From Chrysaora quinquecirrha (lineage: Eukaryota > Cnidaria > Scyphozoa > Semaeostomeae > Pelagiidae), in contig JACTAT010000037.1 in assembly GCA_014526335.1 (NCBI GenBank), positions 10,576,214 through 10,640,213 on the forward strand: a stretch of DNA of 64,000 nucleotides, given 5' to 3'. The notes under the pieces are model-generated. The model worked only from the letters and a program-made list of their open reading frames with translations, was not told where the DNA came from and did no database searches. Position numbers and translations under genes: made by a program. Shown one piece after another: positions 1 through 13,900 of this stretch (the first letter of the stretch is position 1; every line of letters starts with the position of its first letter).

Positions 1-803
1 ACTGCCAACAACTGATCCCCTTGTATTTTATCGCATATTGAGGCGTGGTGTCGTTTCATGGACTGTTGGAAGCGTGTTGTTGTTTACCTTTTTTATATAC
101 TTTTTATTTTGATTTTTGTATGTCTCGTTAAGCCTGTTTCCATCAAGTCGTTGAGGGTCGTTGATGGTCTTTCAGTCTTTGCAAAAACCGAAATATACCG
201 TCAGCAACTTTATGAAACCATTTAGACAAAATTTACAGGTTCTGTAAAAGACCGTCAAAGCCCCAGGGTGCTGGTATAGAAATCTGTTCTATCTCGGCTA
301 CTCTTGTCAACGACTTTATGGTAATCTCGTGTGTGGCTGATTGACATCAAATCGAGCCATTTAAACTGTGAGCTGAACCTGAAACAAATAATCACAAATG
401 GCGCCAAAAACAACAATACATCAACGATAATCAACATATCCCCCACCGTACTGCACATACATTACATGGATGTATTAACGGTAATAAAAGTGAATCATGT
501 TCTTATTTTCATGATTTCTTGACCTTTGTCTTTTATTGGAAAGTGGAGGTATAGTTAGTTCATTCATGCTGTCAGATAATCTTTAAAATATCAAAAAGGA
601 GTTTCATCAACCCAGTCGGTCGTTTCTTCATTCCAGTGCATTATTCTATTCTTAAATTCCTTCTTTTAATATTTAGTGTTTAAAAGATAGCCTCAGTTTG
701 CCCCAAGGCTGATTTCTACTACAAAGTTTCTATGACAATTTATTTGTCAATAAGTTTAAGATAATAGTCACGTCGCTGAGGGACAGAAACAAGGGGTCAG
801 ACT
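1..803. other. No gene seen; presumed RAB3GAP2 intron or upstream sequence
   Basis: AT-rich sequence without a convincing exon on either strand. Because exon 1856-1952 starts inside the protein, this is probably intronic. Confidence 0.5.
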
Positions 804-1448
804 GCAAAATCGGTGGGCAATGCAAAAAAATGGTTTAAAACAAGCGCAAAAGCTTGTAGATAACAAATCAACTTGGTGGACAGCGCCAAATTACTTGTGT
901 GGGTAATCCAACAGCATTTTGTGGATTCCCCATACAGTTTTTCATTTACTTCAAAATCTCGAAAATGTTCGAAATCCAAATTCACTGCATAAAAATTTAA
1001 ACTACTGCCAGAAAGGGCTTATTGAGTGCATTCAAAAGAGACCTTGTTTGTTAAATTTGAGCTCACCTGCCGGGAGTAATCGAAAGGTGAACTTTGAGTG
1101 CCCCCCTGCAATCTTGCGCGAGCGAGAAATTAATCGTGTTTGCAAGGGGGAACTCAGGTTTTACCAATCAATAACTCGGGAGGAGAGTGACCGATTTTCA
1201 AAAACAGCATATCTTCTGAATGTACTCTGCAAGCACTTTCTGACTGTTGTTTTCAATTTCTCATGCCCCGATTTTAAATTTGTGTCATTTTCAAGGTTTC
1301 GAAGTATATAGAAAAGTATACGGGAAAAGCACAAAATGCTGCCGGATTACAACCATAAGTAATTTGTAGAAGTCCAACAAGTTGATTTGTCATCTACAAG
1401 CTTTTGTGCTTGTTTTAAATCATTTTTTGCATTGCCCACAGATTTTGC
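804..1448. mobile_element. MITE-like element with about 120-bp terminal inverted repeats
   Basis: The sequence from 804 (gcaaaatcggtgggcaatgc) returns inverted at 1327-1448 with some mismatches, including the shared AACAAATCAACTTG and AAGCTTGTAGAT blocks. No transposase is visible inside. It lies in an intron of RAB3GAP2 or just upstream of its first visible exon. Confidence 0.8.
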
Positions 1449-1855
1449 ATGCTGCTTTTACCATAGCGCCCTGACTATAAGAGCTCTTAAATCTCAACGG
1501 GCAGAACAGATAATGCTATCTTGAAAGCAAGCTTCAAGGTTAATGGAACTGGGAACTAGACATGCCAAAAATTCTCAAATTCTATTTGCTGAAGTGCTTG
1601 ACGGAAAAATGTACCTCAACCTTTTCGCCAAGAAACCTTTTACGATACAACTGTATACATTTTTCTACTGCGCATGTGCCATTATACTAAACTAATGACC
1701 GTGCTGAAAATTCATCTAATGGAGATTGGGCTTGATAAAAGCTTTTTCATAGCGTTCATGCATCGTTATAGTTTTGATTGTCGATAGACTACATGAAAGA
1801 ACTCAGTATTCCATTTAAGATAATAAAATCAATCTTTTTCTCTTACCATTTCAAG

Positions 1856-1952
1856 GAATGGAATTCTTGGTTATCAAACTGCATAATTGCTATTTCTCCG
1901 GCAGAGGATCTTCTTGCACTTGCTCAGGGGAAAAAGGCATTATTTTTAACAA
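1856..1952 (+). CDS. RAB3GAP2: RAB3GAP2 exon 1 of those in window
   Basis: First recognisable exon, in phase 0 and out phase 1. It encodes SWLSNC followed by [14 protein letters not shown], matching the start of the conserved N-terminal region. Acceptor is ttaccatttcaag, donor gtacag. The preceding exon(s) were not found in 1-1855. Confidence 0.88.
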
Positions 1953-4900
1953 GTACAGTACCATTTTACATTTCATTTTGAGATTCATTGACACATTTCT
2001 AGTCATTCAGAAAAATTTGCATGGCAATATGTAGAGAAAATTGCAAAGTATCTAATGGCTTAGCATATATCCTTAGTATCAGAAAGCATGATTGATAGCC
2101 CTGGTGCTAAATGTCAATGTCAAAGATTTCTCTGTCACAGCGTGTTCAATGTCCCTGTTCCGCATGGCAGATGAAAACAAATTAAGTTATTTGGTGCAGC
2201 GCACAAAAGTGATTCATACTCTCAGTTATTCTTAATATAATATCCTCATCTCATCAAAGGACACCAGATATATGCTGTTAAAAAATATTGGGGACCTGGC
2301 TATAGTCATCTCTCTCCAATGCAGATACCATGAGGAAAAGCTATTCTTTGACTTTTATTACATTTCTGTTTTATGGGGGATATGATATGATATGAAAGGC
2401 TATAATTAGCTATAATTAGGGTACTGCTCTGTCGGGTTTACCCTTTTCTTTCTAACATTAGCAAAGATAGAAGGGAAAATGTGTTAACTAGCAAATGCCT
2501 AATTTCACATCTTTCACCAGATTCTGGTTAATTAAAACTTGTAGATTCATTTTTCAAGATGGGCCATCGTGAAATATTTTTAGATGGCACTTAATTCGTG
2601 ACGTCATCAAACATACAAAAATTCAACATAAAGGCTAATATCTCTCATCGCACATGTTACATTATGAAAAAGATTGCATATTCTGATAGCTCTAAGAAGT
2701 TGCGTTTAGATGTGCTATGTAAAGATAATCCACGATGGCCCATATTGGAAATTTCCAGCCTTCTAAATATCAGAATCTGGAGAAAGATTTGAGATTAGGC
2801 ATGTGCTTTTTTCGAACCGCTAACCCAAGAACACATGCACAGTTTCAACATTTGCTTTAACGAGAATCGGGCCGAAAATAGACCGACGGAAGCAAGAGTG
2901 CCTTTGTTTCGTTTCCCTCACATGTTTATTGTTTATTTACGTGACGGAAGGAAATTGAAGAAAAGATCTGAAATGTCCTCCTCAAACTTCCATCAATCAC
3001 GGATGCTCCCTTTTTTGTAAGAGTAAGCCTCAGCTCGGGTATTCGTGTCTTGCAGCAATGCTCAGAAACCACGTAAAAGAGATAGCCGGTTCAAGTCCTA
3101 GGTCTTGAATAACATCTGCGAAAAATAATTCCAAATACGGTTTATGAGCGAAGAAAAACACATGTTCTAATCGTCCCAGGAGCTATCTAGTAGGTTCATG
3201 TTGTGCAGTACCGGGTAGCTATAGATAAAATAGAGCTTAGAAAGAGGGACGTTGGGTTTTTGAGTCTTACATAGCACATACATCCGTGGATGCTGTGAAC
3301 GCATTTGCCTTGTTCGATCGTGAATTTTCTGCTCTATTGTAGCAAGTTCGAAGGTGCCTTATTTGTTGATTTTTTTTATCTAAATTGATCTCTTTAAATT
3401 ATCTGCTCTTTGGAAGTAACGTTGCCGGCCAGGTTAGAGGCGCAAAAATCGTCGAGGTCAGTTTTATATCGTGTGGACAAAAAAGTAGCCAAACCCCCAA
3501 ACTAAATCATTAATATAAAATCTCCTATGGCAAAATCTTGTCAAATTTAAACTTCAACCCAATAAACACCTCTTGTGGAAAAATGAAAACCCAATCTGCT
3601 TTGTTCTCAAAGTCATCCAAACTCGGGAATTTGTAGTCACAAAAATGCAGGTGTAATGGATTGTAAGATTTGCAACAGGAAATATTTTATATCAATTTTT
3701 TGTTTGAGGTTTCCTTTTGCCCACCCGATACGTACACATGAGACGTTTTCATGCCACTCCACGTTTCAGGCCCTGGCTAAGCGATCGAACATTGTTGGTT
3801 GAACATTAAAATTTCCTTTACAACAAATGTTTGACCGTTTGCCCACGTTTCGCTTGACGCAAACAAATAATGTTGGAAGAGCAATGTTTTTGGAAGTGGT
3901 CAAGCGATCAAACATTTTGCTTGACAAGCAAATTTCAAATGTTGGACCAACAATGTTTGGTCCTTTGGCCAAGGCCTTACTTATCTAAATTAGGTATACC
4001 AAATGAATGTACCTAAGTTATATATTTGGAAATTAACAGTATTGTTCACAAATTAATTTCTTCGAGGACAGAACTGTCCAGTTTCTGGACAGATCTTAAA
4101 TCAGGAAAAGCCAAGTTTTAAACATACAGGATCACTGTGTCCATTGGGCCATAATGTCCCTGCTATTTTACAGGGAAGTTTCGCATATAAATCAGTAGCA
4201 ATAAAATTTGAGCATCCAATCCTATTGGTGAAAATTGACGGCGTTGTCAAATTATGCATGTCGTTTCAACATTTATCTTACCAAACAGTTAAGACAGTAA
4301 TGTTTATTTCCTATATGTGATTGAGCCCGTTGCTCTTACTGAATAATCCAAAGCATGTCCATGTGCTACCTTCAACTGGTCTAGTACAGTTTAATTACAG
4401 TAACATTCAATTGTGAAATTGCATTGTGGTGAACTGCTAATGAGTGTATGGTTTGAATTTAAAATTGTTCCCTTACGTATTGAAAAAGTATATTAGGTCA
4501 ATACTGTGTATGATTTTATTGATAATAACAAATTTCAAACCATTCTTTACACTGAAAAGACTCTTAAATGAAAGTCGTTTCTACTTGCAGAAAAAAACAT
4601 CCGAAAAACTGAAGATGACGTTTTACAATGGAACGAAATATGTTGGAAAGGCACATTATGCGCTGATGATCAGTATGTATAATTTTTGATATTGAAGCAA
4701 ATAAAAGATTGTTTAGAACTTGCTGATTTTAGGAAGGTACTATAAAGTGCCTGCATTGCTTATTATCTGCAAGACATGAAGGTAAATTTAGTTGATTATT
4801 TGCAACTTAACTTATATATCTGTTTTCAGTGAAAGCGTTTCATCGTTACTTTGTTTACCCTTGGCATCACAGCAAAGGTAATGTTTAATGTTTAGACTTC

Positions 4901-7900
4901 TGCTTTAGAATAATTTATCATAATTCAGTTTATCGCTGTATTCATAGTAAGTGATAAAATATAAAGATTTAAAGGAAAACATGGGAGTTACCATTGAAAT
5001 AATTTTCAATGTTTGGGCCCATAACGCATAAACCATATGAGGGTGATAAATATCCACAATGTCTTTTCATAGCGCTTAAATTCATGATAAAAAGTTATGT
5101 ACAAATAGCAAATCTTTGCAAGAGAACTAGTAGCAAAGGAGAATATTGAGTTAAATTTGCTAACTTAACATTTAAGGCAGCGGTCTTGATGAAGCTGTTT
5201 GTGATCGTATTTGGGACTGAGTTTGTGCGAGCTCTGAAAACATAATGTCTAATTATGTAAATTAACATCTTTTATAGGTCGTCTCAAGGATCTCCAGATT
5301 GGTCGTGCATCATTGCAGGATTCACCTCAGGTTTTATAAGAATTTACATGCAGGTAAATTTTTGCGAAATTGCAAACTCATTGTTGATTGTCTGACAATG
5401 AGCTTCATATAGTGGGTGAATAGCCGCTCAACTGAATCTGACATTACAAGCGTTATTGAAATATGAACTAAGTTTGTTATGGTTAATAGTCTTTGAGTTG
5501 TACAAAATTTCAAAATTGCGATGAACAGCGGAATCATTTTCGGGCATACATAAAGGCTTTTTTCGTCTGACACTCTTCAGAGTATGGACGTCAGAAACAG
5601 ACCGAAACAATAGACTAAGGCGGAATTTATACCCAGATGCGGCTAAAAATGCACCAATCAGAAAGAACGAAAAGCTGAATTGGCATTGTGTTTTAAACAC
5701 CAATCAGCTGGTCGGATACAGCGGAGGACCAATGAATTATTTGAAGAGTCCAAGTGAGAAAACGAACTCTTTCTGTCTACACAGAACCGGCCTTTTGGTT
5801 TTGATGTAGACAGATTCCAAATCCCCTAAGTGAAACAAAGATCTTGCTTCGCCAATGATTCTGAAAAAATCCTCGCTGTAATTTTCCGCACAAATCGGGT
5901 TATCGAGTAGATGTTGTCCTATGGCAGAATCATGTTTAAGACTAGGTTGTTGTTATAGCCGCATCTGGCTATAAATTCCGCCTTAGTCTATTGTTTCGGT
6001 CTGTTTCTGACGTTCATACTCTGAGAAGTGTCAGACGAAAAAAGCTTTTAAGTATGGCCGAAAATGATTCCGCTGTTTTAAAATTGTTGCCAACCCCAAC
6101 AGTTAAACATGTGTCACCAACATATTGAAGTTATTTAACTTCTCTAATACCCAAGGCAGATCCCTCATACATACGTTTTATTGATTCCACGATTCCATTT
6201 CTTCTTTAATGGATCATCTGATTGGCGTCCAAGTTGGCCACCTGCATATGCCACCCAACTTCACTTACATTTCTTGAACAAACAAATTATTTCGCCGGTC
6301 GAATTTGTGGACAAATCTCGCGAGAACAAACAAAATTTGTGGTTTTGCAATTACAAATGCGTCGAGAAAACTACTTGGTATTAGAAGGATAAAAACCAAA
6401 GAGTCAACAAGTTGAGACCTTCACTAATAGCATCAATTCTGTTTTAGCTATTTGTTGTTCATTTTAGATTTTGCTCTTTGATTCATCTCATTTTGTGCCC
6501 TATATTTTGTCTTTAGAACGGGGAACTGCTTATATCCCAGTTTCTACATGACAGTCCAGTATTTAGCTTCAGCCTGAGGACAAAGCTGGTAACAGATTCT
6601 TCTGATCAGGTAAATGAAAATAATATCTAATTTATGAAAAGGAAACACTGTGTTTCAGTTAAGTTTCAAGTTTTAGATGTGCTGCATTCTTATGTTTTAT
6701 GCTCTGCTTTTTGCTTTCGTTAATTGCCTTTTCTTGGACAAATTGTTTCGAATATTTTAACGAGAATCAAGGGGTCTAAAGTTGGCTTCAGCCAGAGGAC
6801 TTGGCAGGCTATAAATAAGAATTGTCTTTCGATTATCAGCGATGAACTTACTCACTTGTGTGGAGTACTAGAACATATCCGTGATTAAGTGTCTATAATT
6901 TGCAAGGAACTCTATGGTTTGTTTTTAAATGCTTGGTCTCATCTCTGTTTAGTCACTTTAGCAAAGCAGTAACTCTATCCAAGTGAAAGGAAATTAATTA
7001 TTTAGGCTTCTCCATTACTGAAAAAGGTATCAATCATTTACTCTACCATTCTGTTTCTGTTAGTTGTTTTTATTTCCTTTTCTTTTCGTAACTTATCATC
7101 CCTCTCAATTTCTCTGACATAACACAGATATCTTCACCAGCTCACCAGTTTGTTGATCCTTTTGAATTTCAAGGTTGAGGAGTTGGCTATATTGTATTCA
7201 AAAGCAATTGTGGTAATCGACGGTTTTAGCCTTTACCAGTCACTTAGAGCGTGCCGTAGTCAATTGGCAAAGGGTGAGTGTCAAAAGGATATTTTGTGGC
7301 TCATATATGGCAACTAGACTCGCATTACGACTCTCTAGTTTACGTTCCTCTAATGATTTGTCACTCAAACAGAGGCTCCTGGCCTTGCAGCTCCGGAACC
7401 GGCTAATAAAGCTGCTTCATTTTCATTTCATCGGTATTTGGAAAAAACTAGAATGTTACGGACCAGAGCCACTTAAGGCTGTCTTGCTTTAACTATTGAA
7501 ACAATTATAATTTTTATTTCAACTTCTGATCTAAAATTTCAAAGTGAATCTAATGATTGTTTCCATCTCTTTGATAAGATTCACAACTTGTTTCAAGTGG
7601 GCTGATATTCCGCATCAAGACTCTGCCCTAAATTCTGCAAAACTAAAATGGATTAAAGAACAAGGTTTCTTTGCGCAGAATCTCGATTTCAGAGCTAAAC
7701 GGACACAAGTACCACACTGTGTGATTGTCAAAAGCAATAGCAGCAATGTTTAGCGAAGTAGGGGGACTTATGCTTATTAGGCAGGGAATTTTCCATAACA
7801 ATCTGACTTTCAACCTAACTTTGAATTTTATTACACATTCTGGGTAAATCGATAGCGCTGATTCCAAATCCGAGATGGGCCCTGTGAAATTTTGACCGGA

Positions 7901-10900
7901 AGTTGGACTTTTCGATGACGTCATCAAAGAGCCTTTTTTGCCCTTTGACTGCAATGTCTCTCTATTATTATATCCAAGAAGGTCGATAGGTGCAAATATG
8001 GATTCTCCTGACTTAGAGCTTTCGATTGATATATAATTGAGTTCGATTTACTAAACTTTACCAAAATCATGACGTCATCACGATGACGTTGTCATCGTAT
8101 AAAATCTCATTTCGGTAAAAAATTTTGTATTTTGTACTTGATTGTATTTAAACAACTTTTACGTTGCCATAGCCATTTTGACAATGATTTGCTGGCGTTG
8201 GTATGTTCATTTCTACCGTTTGTGTCTTACTTTGCAACTGATATCTTTTTATTTAAATAAAATATGAAAAATGGGAATATTTACACTCTCCAAGCAATCA
8301 TTGAAGCCACATAAAGGTCTCACATAGTTGGAACATGTTTCAAGCAAATTTGCCACACCACTCCAAGCGAAAAACCCATTACAGTAATGCGCATCCATTA
8401 TCCACGGAAAAAATTTTTTTAATGTGATCAAGTACATATACTATGACTGTTTTTCTACTATTTATGTTGATATGTACAGTTTCCACGCAAAAGTTTTTAC
8501 CAGAATAAGAATTTTTATGACTATGACGTCATCGTGATGACGTCATGATTTGGCTAAAATCTAGTAAAATCGAACTCATTATATATAATTCAAAAGCTCT
8601 AAGTCAGGAGAATCCACATTTGTACTTTTCGACCTTCTTGGATGCACTAATAGAGAGATAATGCAGTCAAAGTGCGAAAAAGGGACTTTGATGACGTCAT
8701 CGAAAAGTCCAATTTCCGGTCAAAATTTCACAGGGCCCATCTCGGATTTGGAATCAGCGCTATCGATTTACCCAGAATGTGTAATAAAATTCAAAGTTAG
8801 GTTGAAAGTCAGATTGTTATGGAAAATTCCCTGCCTGTATTTAGTGTTTATATTGTAAACCCCAAAAATTCTTTAGTGCAAAAACTAAATTTTCTTATTT
8901 CTTATTTCGGAAGAAGTATAAGATAATGCAAAAGAGATTATTTTGTGGTTTAAATACCATTTAATTTTTAAATAACAACAACATAGAAATTGGGATATAT
9001 TCGAATCATTAATTCGCTTTCTTTGATTTCAGCCCATGCAAGTGGATTTCAAGAGACTATTGAACCACCAGCACTTGCTTACAGAAAATGGAAACTTGAT
9101 GGGCAAGAAGATGTTTTTGATATTGTAAACAATGGTAATATTTTAAAAACTAATTGGGACGTTCACTATTATTACAACTTGGTACTAGCATGATGTTGCA
9201 TTACAGTTGAGATCATGTGATATGAACTTTCCTTTCTTTATTTCTTTCCATTCAACCTATATCGTGATTTCTGATTTCTGAAGCTCGTGTCCATTGACTT
9301 TTAACCAATTCATGTCTTTTCTTTTGCTTTTAACTAAGAATTTAGTATTTTTTGCCTCAGTACTGGTATTGAGAGCAGATCTACTATTGTTGCCTAGTAA
9401 TTGAGAGACTGAGATCGATTGGTTTTTGTTTGTTAAGTCCTGTCAGCAGTGTCTGAGTCCTGTCAGCAGTGTCTGAGTTTTTAGGCACAACTGAATAAAC
9501 CGTCTGTAATCGCAGTGTGGCTAGACAAACAAATAGAGTATCGAGTTTGCAGAAACTACGAATTCATCGATAATGCTTTAATTATATTAGTCCATTTGCA
9601 TTTTCCGGCATTGGAACTGTGGCACCGACATTTGAACCGGCATTGGCAATAGAATTGCCAGGGGGGCCTGGAATTGGCGTCAGTTTTATATATCACCTAA
9701 AAATTAAACACAACTCGCAATTTGGGTTGCATCTCAAATTCGTCTCATGTATCACGTGTTGTTTTGCTTATATCGTAACTTTTCTTCCATCTCAGATTTC
9801 AACACCGTTATAAAGTTATTCGTAAAAGATTTTACCATTAAATATTGAATTTTTATCTGTGAAAGACAAATGGAATCGTAGTCGAGTTTAGATCAACAGT
9901 TGTTGTTCAGCCTTAAAACCTTTGATTATCAGGAGCATTGTTTCGTTTTAGGTTTGGTAACCCCGTGTATGTTTGATAAATTGTCACTGAGTTCTTCGCA
10001 GTATGATGGTAAGTCATTGAAAGCATCTGCTTCAGGGTCAAGAAAGATAATCTCAAGTGGCCGAAATCCTTTTGTAGGATGGTATGAGCTTTTTGAGGTG
10101 AGACAAGAGAAATACAGATATTTCTATATTTGTATTAACCATTTTTCCTAAAAGAAACATTAGTATGCTGGTGTTCAATTGTCCTCATTAATGATAAATG
10201 GTATTGCTTGCTTTTTAACAAGTTAAAATGGTATAATCCATGTTCAACCGCGATTCTTCGAATTTTTTCTATTTTATGTCAGGAAAGTACCACCCCATTG
10301 ATATCTGAAGTAGCTTTGAATGTCGCAAGCAAACTCACGACAGCAGTTATGTCACGGATCTCAAGCGCTACAGGGTAGGGGGATTTTAACTGATTGACAG
10401 TTTCTTAAATTCATGGTGGAAAATAACATTGTAGATTGTAAGAATACTTGATGCAGGATTATTGCTATGCTGCTGGGTAGTCAGGAGGAGACAATTGCTT
10501 TTATCTGCTGTGGCAGAAAAACCTTTGTGAATAAAGTTTTTGTCGTGTCTGTCAGGTCTACAATCATTTTCGTGATTATTTATCCTTTTATTTATTTATT
10601 TATTTATTTTCAGTTCTTGCTTATTTTAATTCTTTATCGCTGTATTATCAATGACAGGGACTGGCTTGGGTTTGGAAACAGATCAAATCAACAGAGAAAA
10701 GAAATATCTCCTAAAACTGTAGAGCCAGGAACTAATGCCAGATTGCGGTATAATTTCATTAAAAATCCTTTTTCGGAATAGTATATATTCATCATAAGTG
10801 GGCTACCACAATTGTTATAATTGCCTTCACTGGGATTCGAACCATTCGAACCACTAAACAGTGCAATGAAGTAGCCAACCTAACTCGAGGTCCTTCCAGC

Positions 10901-13900
10901 CACAGGTCTCCTCCACAGCCAAGGTGTTTCTTTGTGTTTCGGCTTAAAGCCTTCATCAGAGCATAGAATATATAGTGAACTGAACTTATGCTGACACATG
11001 ATATATATTCATCTTTTTCGGCATAGTATACACTGTAAGCAAACTTTCTTGAAACGCTTTGAATCTATACGCCCAACTTGATTGGTGGGTCTTGATTCTA
11101 AATTGATAGGTTAAGATTTTGCGTGGGTGGGTTTCAATCCTACTAAAATGGGCTATTATGCTAATTTGTTGGACTGTGGTCTTAAACACGATGACTTTAT
11201 TGCACTGAGTAAGTTATGTCTCAACGCATTTATCCACTGCATTGAGGATAATTCTTATTTCCTGAGAATGATAGCCCACCCCATTCGCAAATGAAATAAT
11301 TCCAATAGAAAATGAATGAAAATATATTCTCTGAGATATTTTCTTGAGATAGATTTTACAAAAGATTATCATTCACTTGAGATGTGTTTGTTATAGAGCG
11401 CAATGTTCATTAAATTTTTAAATTAACGTAGATACTTATGGTTGCATTTGCGTAAATAATACTGCTTGTTCTCTGACATAGATTGACATTGCTGCTTGAT
11501 TGCTTTCATGAATTTGCTTGTTTGTTACATTTTTGCATTAGATATGGGTTGCCAGATAAACGAAGGCGAGCTGAATCTATTGTTCTCTCTCCAAATGACT
11601 CTTTGGCTGCATGTACTGATGACTTTGGAAGAATTCTACTGATTTCAAGGGAGTCTGGTTTAGTTGTGCGCATGTTTAAGGGTATGAAACCTATATTATC
11701 TTGAAGAAATTTATGTCCTTTCACACATGAATACAGATTTTTACACCATTGCAGATTTTGCTGTGTAAGGCATTTTCACTAACGAAGTTCAGTTCTAATC
11801 AGCTACACAAACACTTTGCTTTATCTTAAGATAAGAAAAGAACTTCAAAGCTGACGACCTGAATAGAATGCAAATATTCATCTCTCAAATTTGTAGGATA
11901 TCGGGATGCTCAGTGTGGGTGGCTGTTATCTACAGAAGAGCAGCAATCAGATGGACAACCGAAACAAAATAGTACACATACTCGGCATGCACTTTTTCTG
12001 GTCATTTACGCTCCCCGAAGAGGAATCTTGGAGGTACCTTGCCAATTTACTCGTTTGATAAGAACAAATTATTCAGCGATAAAATTTAAATTGCCTTTTT
12101 GTATCGACATTTTCTAATTTTAATATTACATTCTTTTTTTATAAGAACCAGGAAATTTCGATTGAGGCTGGCTGTTCTTAAGTTTTTGCCATTTTGAGCC
12201 TGAAATTTTCTTAATCTGTTCTTAATTCCTTGGTAACTTAGCCAGTAATACTTTTCAGTGCATGTCTGGAATGGTACTAGGTTTGTGTAAAAATGCAGCA
12301 TGCTTGTCTATTTCATTGTTCGCTTGCTTTTTACATTCCGTCTGACTGTCTTACTTTCATATTAAGTCGATATTCGTAGGCTTATGAAAAGGCCAGCCTC
12401 AGCTTGTTCTTACTTTATTCTTAAAATTTGAGCGAAATCCAGGCTCGTTTTCTTATAAAATTGTTCTTTTATAAAAGAAGAGTGAAACCCAGTAGATGTT
12501 TTAATATGTATCATTTTTGAAGCTTCTACGCAAACAACAAACTTTCTGAAAGGCTACAAAGCATGCTAAAATTTCAAGTCAAATAACGTATAGTCTATTC
12601 TAGAGAATATTTTCTAGGACCAGACATTCTCTTTGTAGGTTTTCACAGGTTTTAAAATTGAAAACCATGCCATGAATTTCTAATATTAACCCTTCTCTAG
12701 CATTTCTCTGTAAGGAATTTCTTCAATTAGCGCTGATGTTCAGGAGCGATCTTGGTTTTTACGTTTCTCGCCTATCTCTTTCACCGATTTGTTCCGTTTT
12801 GCGTTGAAGATCAAAAGGGTTATTATCAAAACGAACAAAAGTTTTTATCCAATTTTATTAAAGGGTTTAGGTTTTTATCCGTTAAGATTGAAGTGCCGTA
12901 CCGTTAGTTATGCTCTGTTCGATTATTATTTCCTTTATTTTTGCAGATCTGGCTTGCCGAACAAGGATCAAGAGTAAGTGCCTTTACTGTGGGAAAGGAT
13001 TGCAGGTATCTCAACAATACATCATTTTATACATTAGTTTCATCTAATACTCACAAAATTTCAAGCAATAACGACGTTTTCCTCATTTGTTGCAATACAA
13101 TATTTTCTATTTCAGACTAATATATAACAGATATGGAGTCCTTGGAAATAGTGGAAAGCATAGACAAGACTTGTTTAAGGAGTTACAACACTGTTTTCTA
13201 GTTGAAGGCAATGGCATTATATCTTCAATCATTGTTCCGTTTCACTGTGCTTTAAGGTGAGTTTTGGCGCTCCTTAGAATATTACTTTAACCATCATTTT
13301 TCCCTTTGAAATCGTTCCAAACAAAGATCGAAATGTAAGTTTCTAGTCAGATATCAAGACGATGTTTTGAGCATTGACGCGGCATTGAGGTCGGCTGAGA
13401 GAGCAGAGTTCGGTCGTAAGAGAACTCAAATTGTTTTCTCGTAATTAAATCAGAGTGAACAGGAATGTAAAAGCAGCGAATCCATCCCAACATTGCGTTG
13501 CCCCACGTCTTTTAACATAGACTATCCTTGTCTGCATCAAGCTTGTTCGCTACTAATTTTCTTTGAGATCGTGATTGGTTTTCCCGTTGAAAATTGATGA
13601 ATGTTGTCAACATTGTATTGTTTATTCCATGCATCTTTATGTTATATGCAGCACCTCTTTCCCATGTCCCTGACTATAGCGGATGAGATACTTTGAAGTA
13701 ACTGATCAGGCTTTTCCTAAATAAATTTCTCGACGATTGTGCTTTATATACATCTACATATTGAATACCTATTTTCCAATCGTTTCAGCTTATCACACAG
13801 TGTGAAAATGCGTGATGGTTATTTGTTGAAAAAGATAAGCTCAGTTATGGAGAAAAGTACAGATCCTGTGTCTGACGGTATAATTTAATTCAATAAAGTA

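Larger units (their letters stand above)
5487..6078 (-). mobile_element. Rearranged Penelope-like element fragment (3' end joined head-on to a terminal repeat)
   Basis: 5487-5960 is the reverse complement of a PLE 3' end: terminal repeat, then the last codons of the GIY-YIG ORF including the region corresponding to about 55090-55300. From 5961 a second terminal-repeat copy runs in the opposite orientation. Both halves are close to the element at 52904-55533. It sits in the RAB3GAP2 intron 5354-6516. Confidence 0.88.

Noticed and set aside
1..1855. The missing N-terminal RAB3GAP2 exon(s)
   Set aside because: I looked for the acidic tryptophan-rich segment (D-G-W-G-x-W in human) and an initiating exon and found none, so they are probably upstream of the window.
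7643..7954. Open frame (103 codons, minus) repeated at 8661-8858 (plus)
   Set aside because: Both arise from the inverted arms of one foldback element; not a gene pair.
10005..10015. Strong GTAAGT donor inside RAB3GAP2 exon 8
   Set aside because: Conserved residues [11 protein letters not shown] follow in the same frame with no intervening acceptor, so it is not used in the main transcript.
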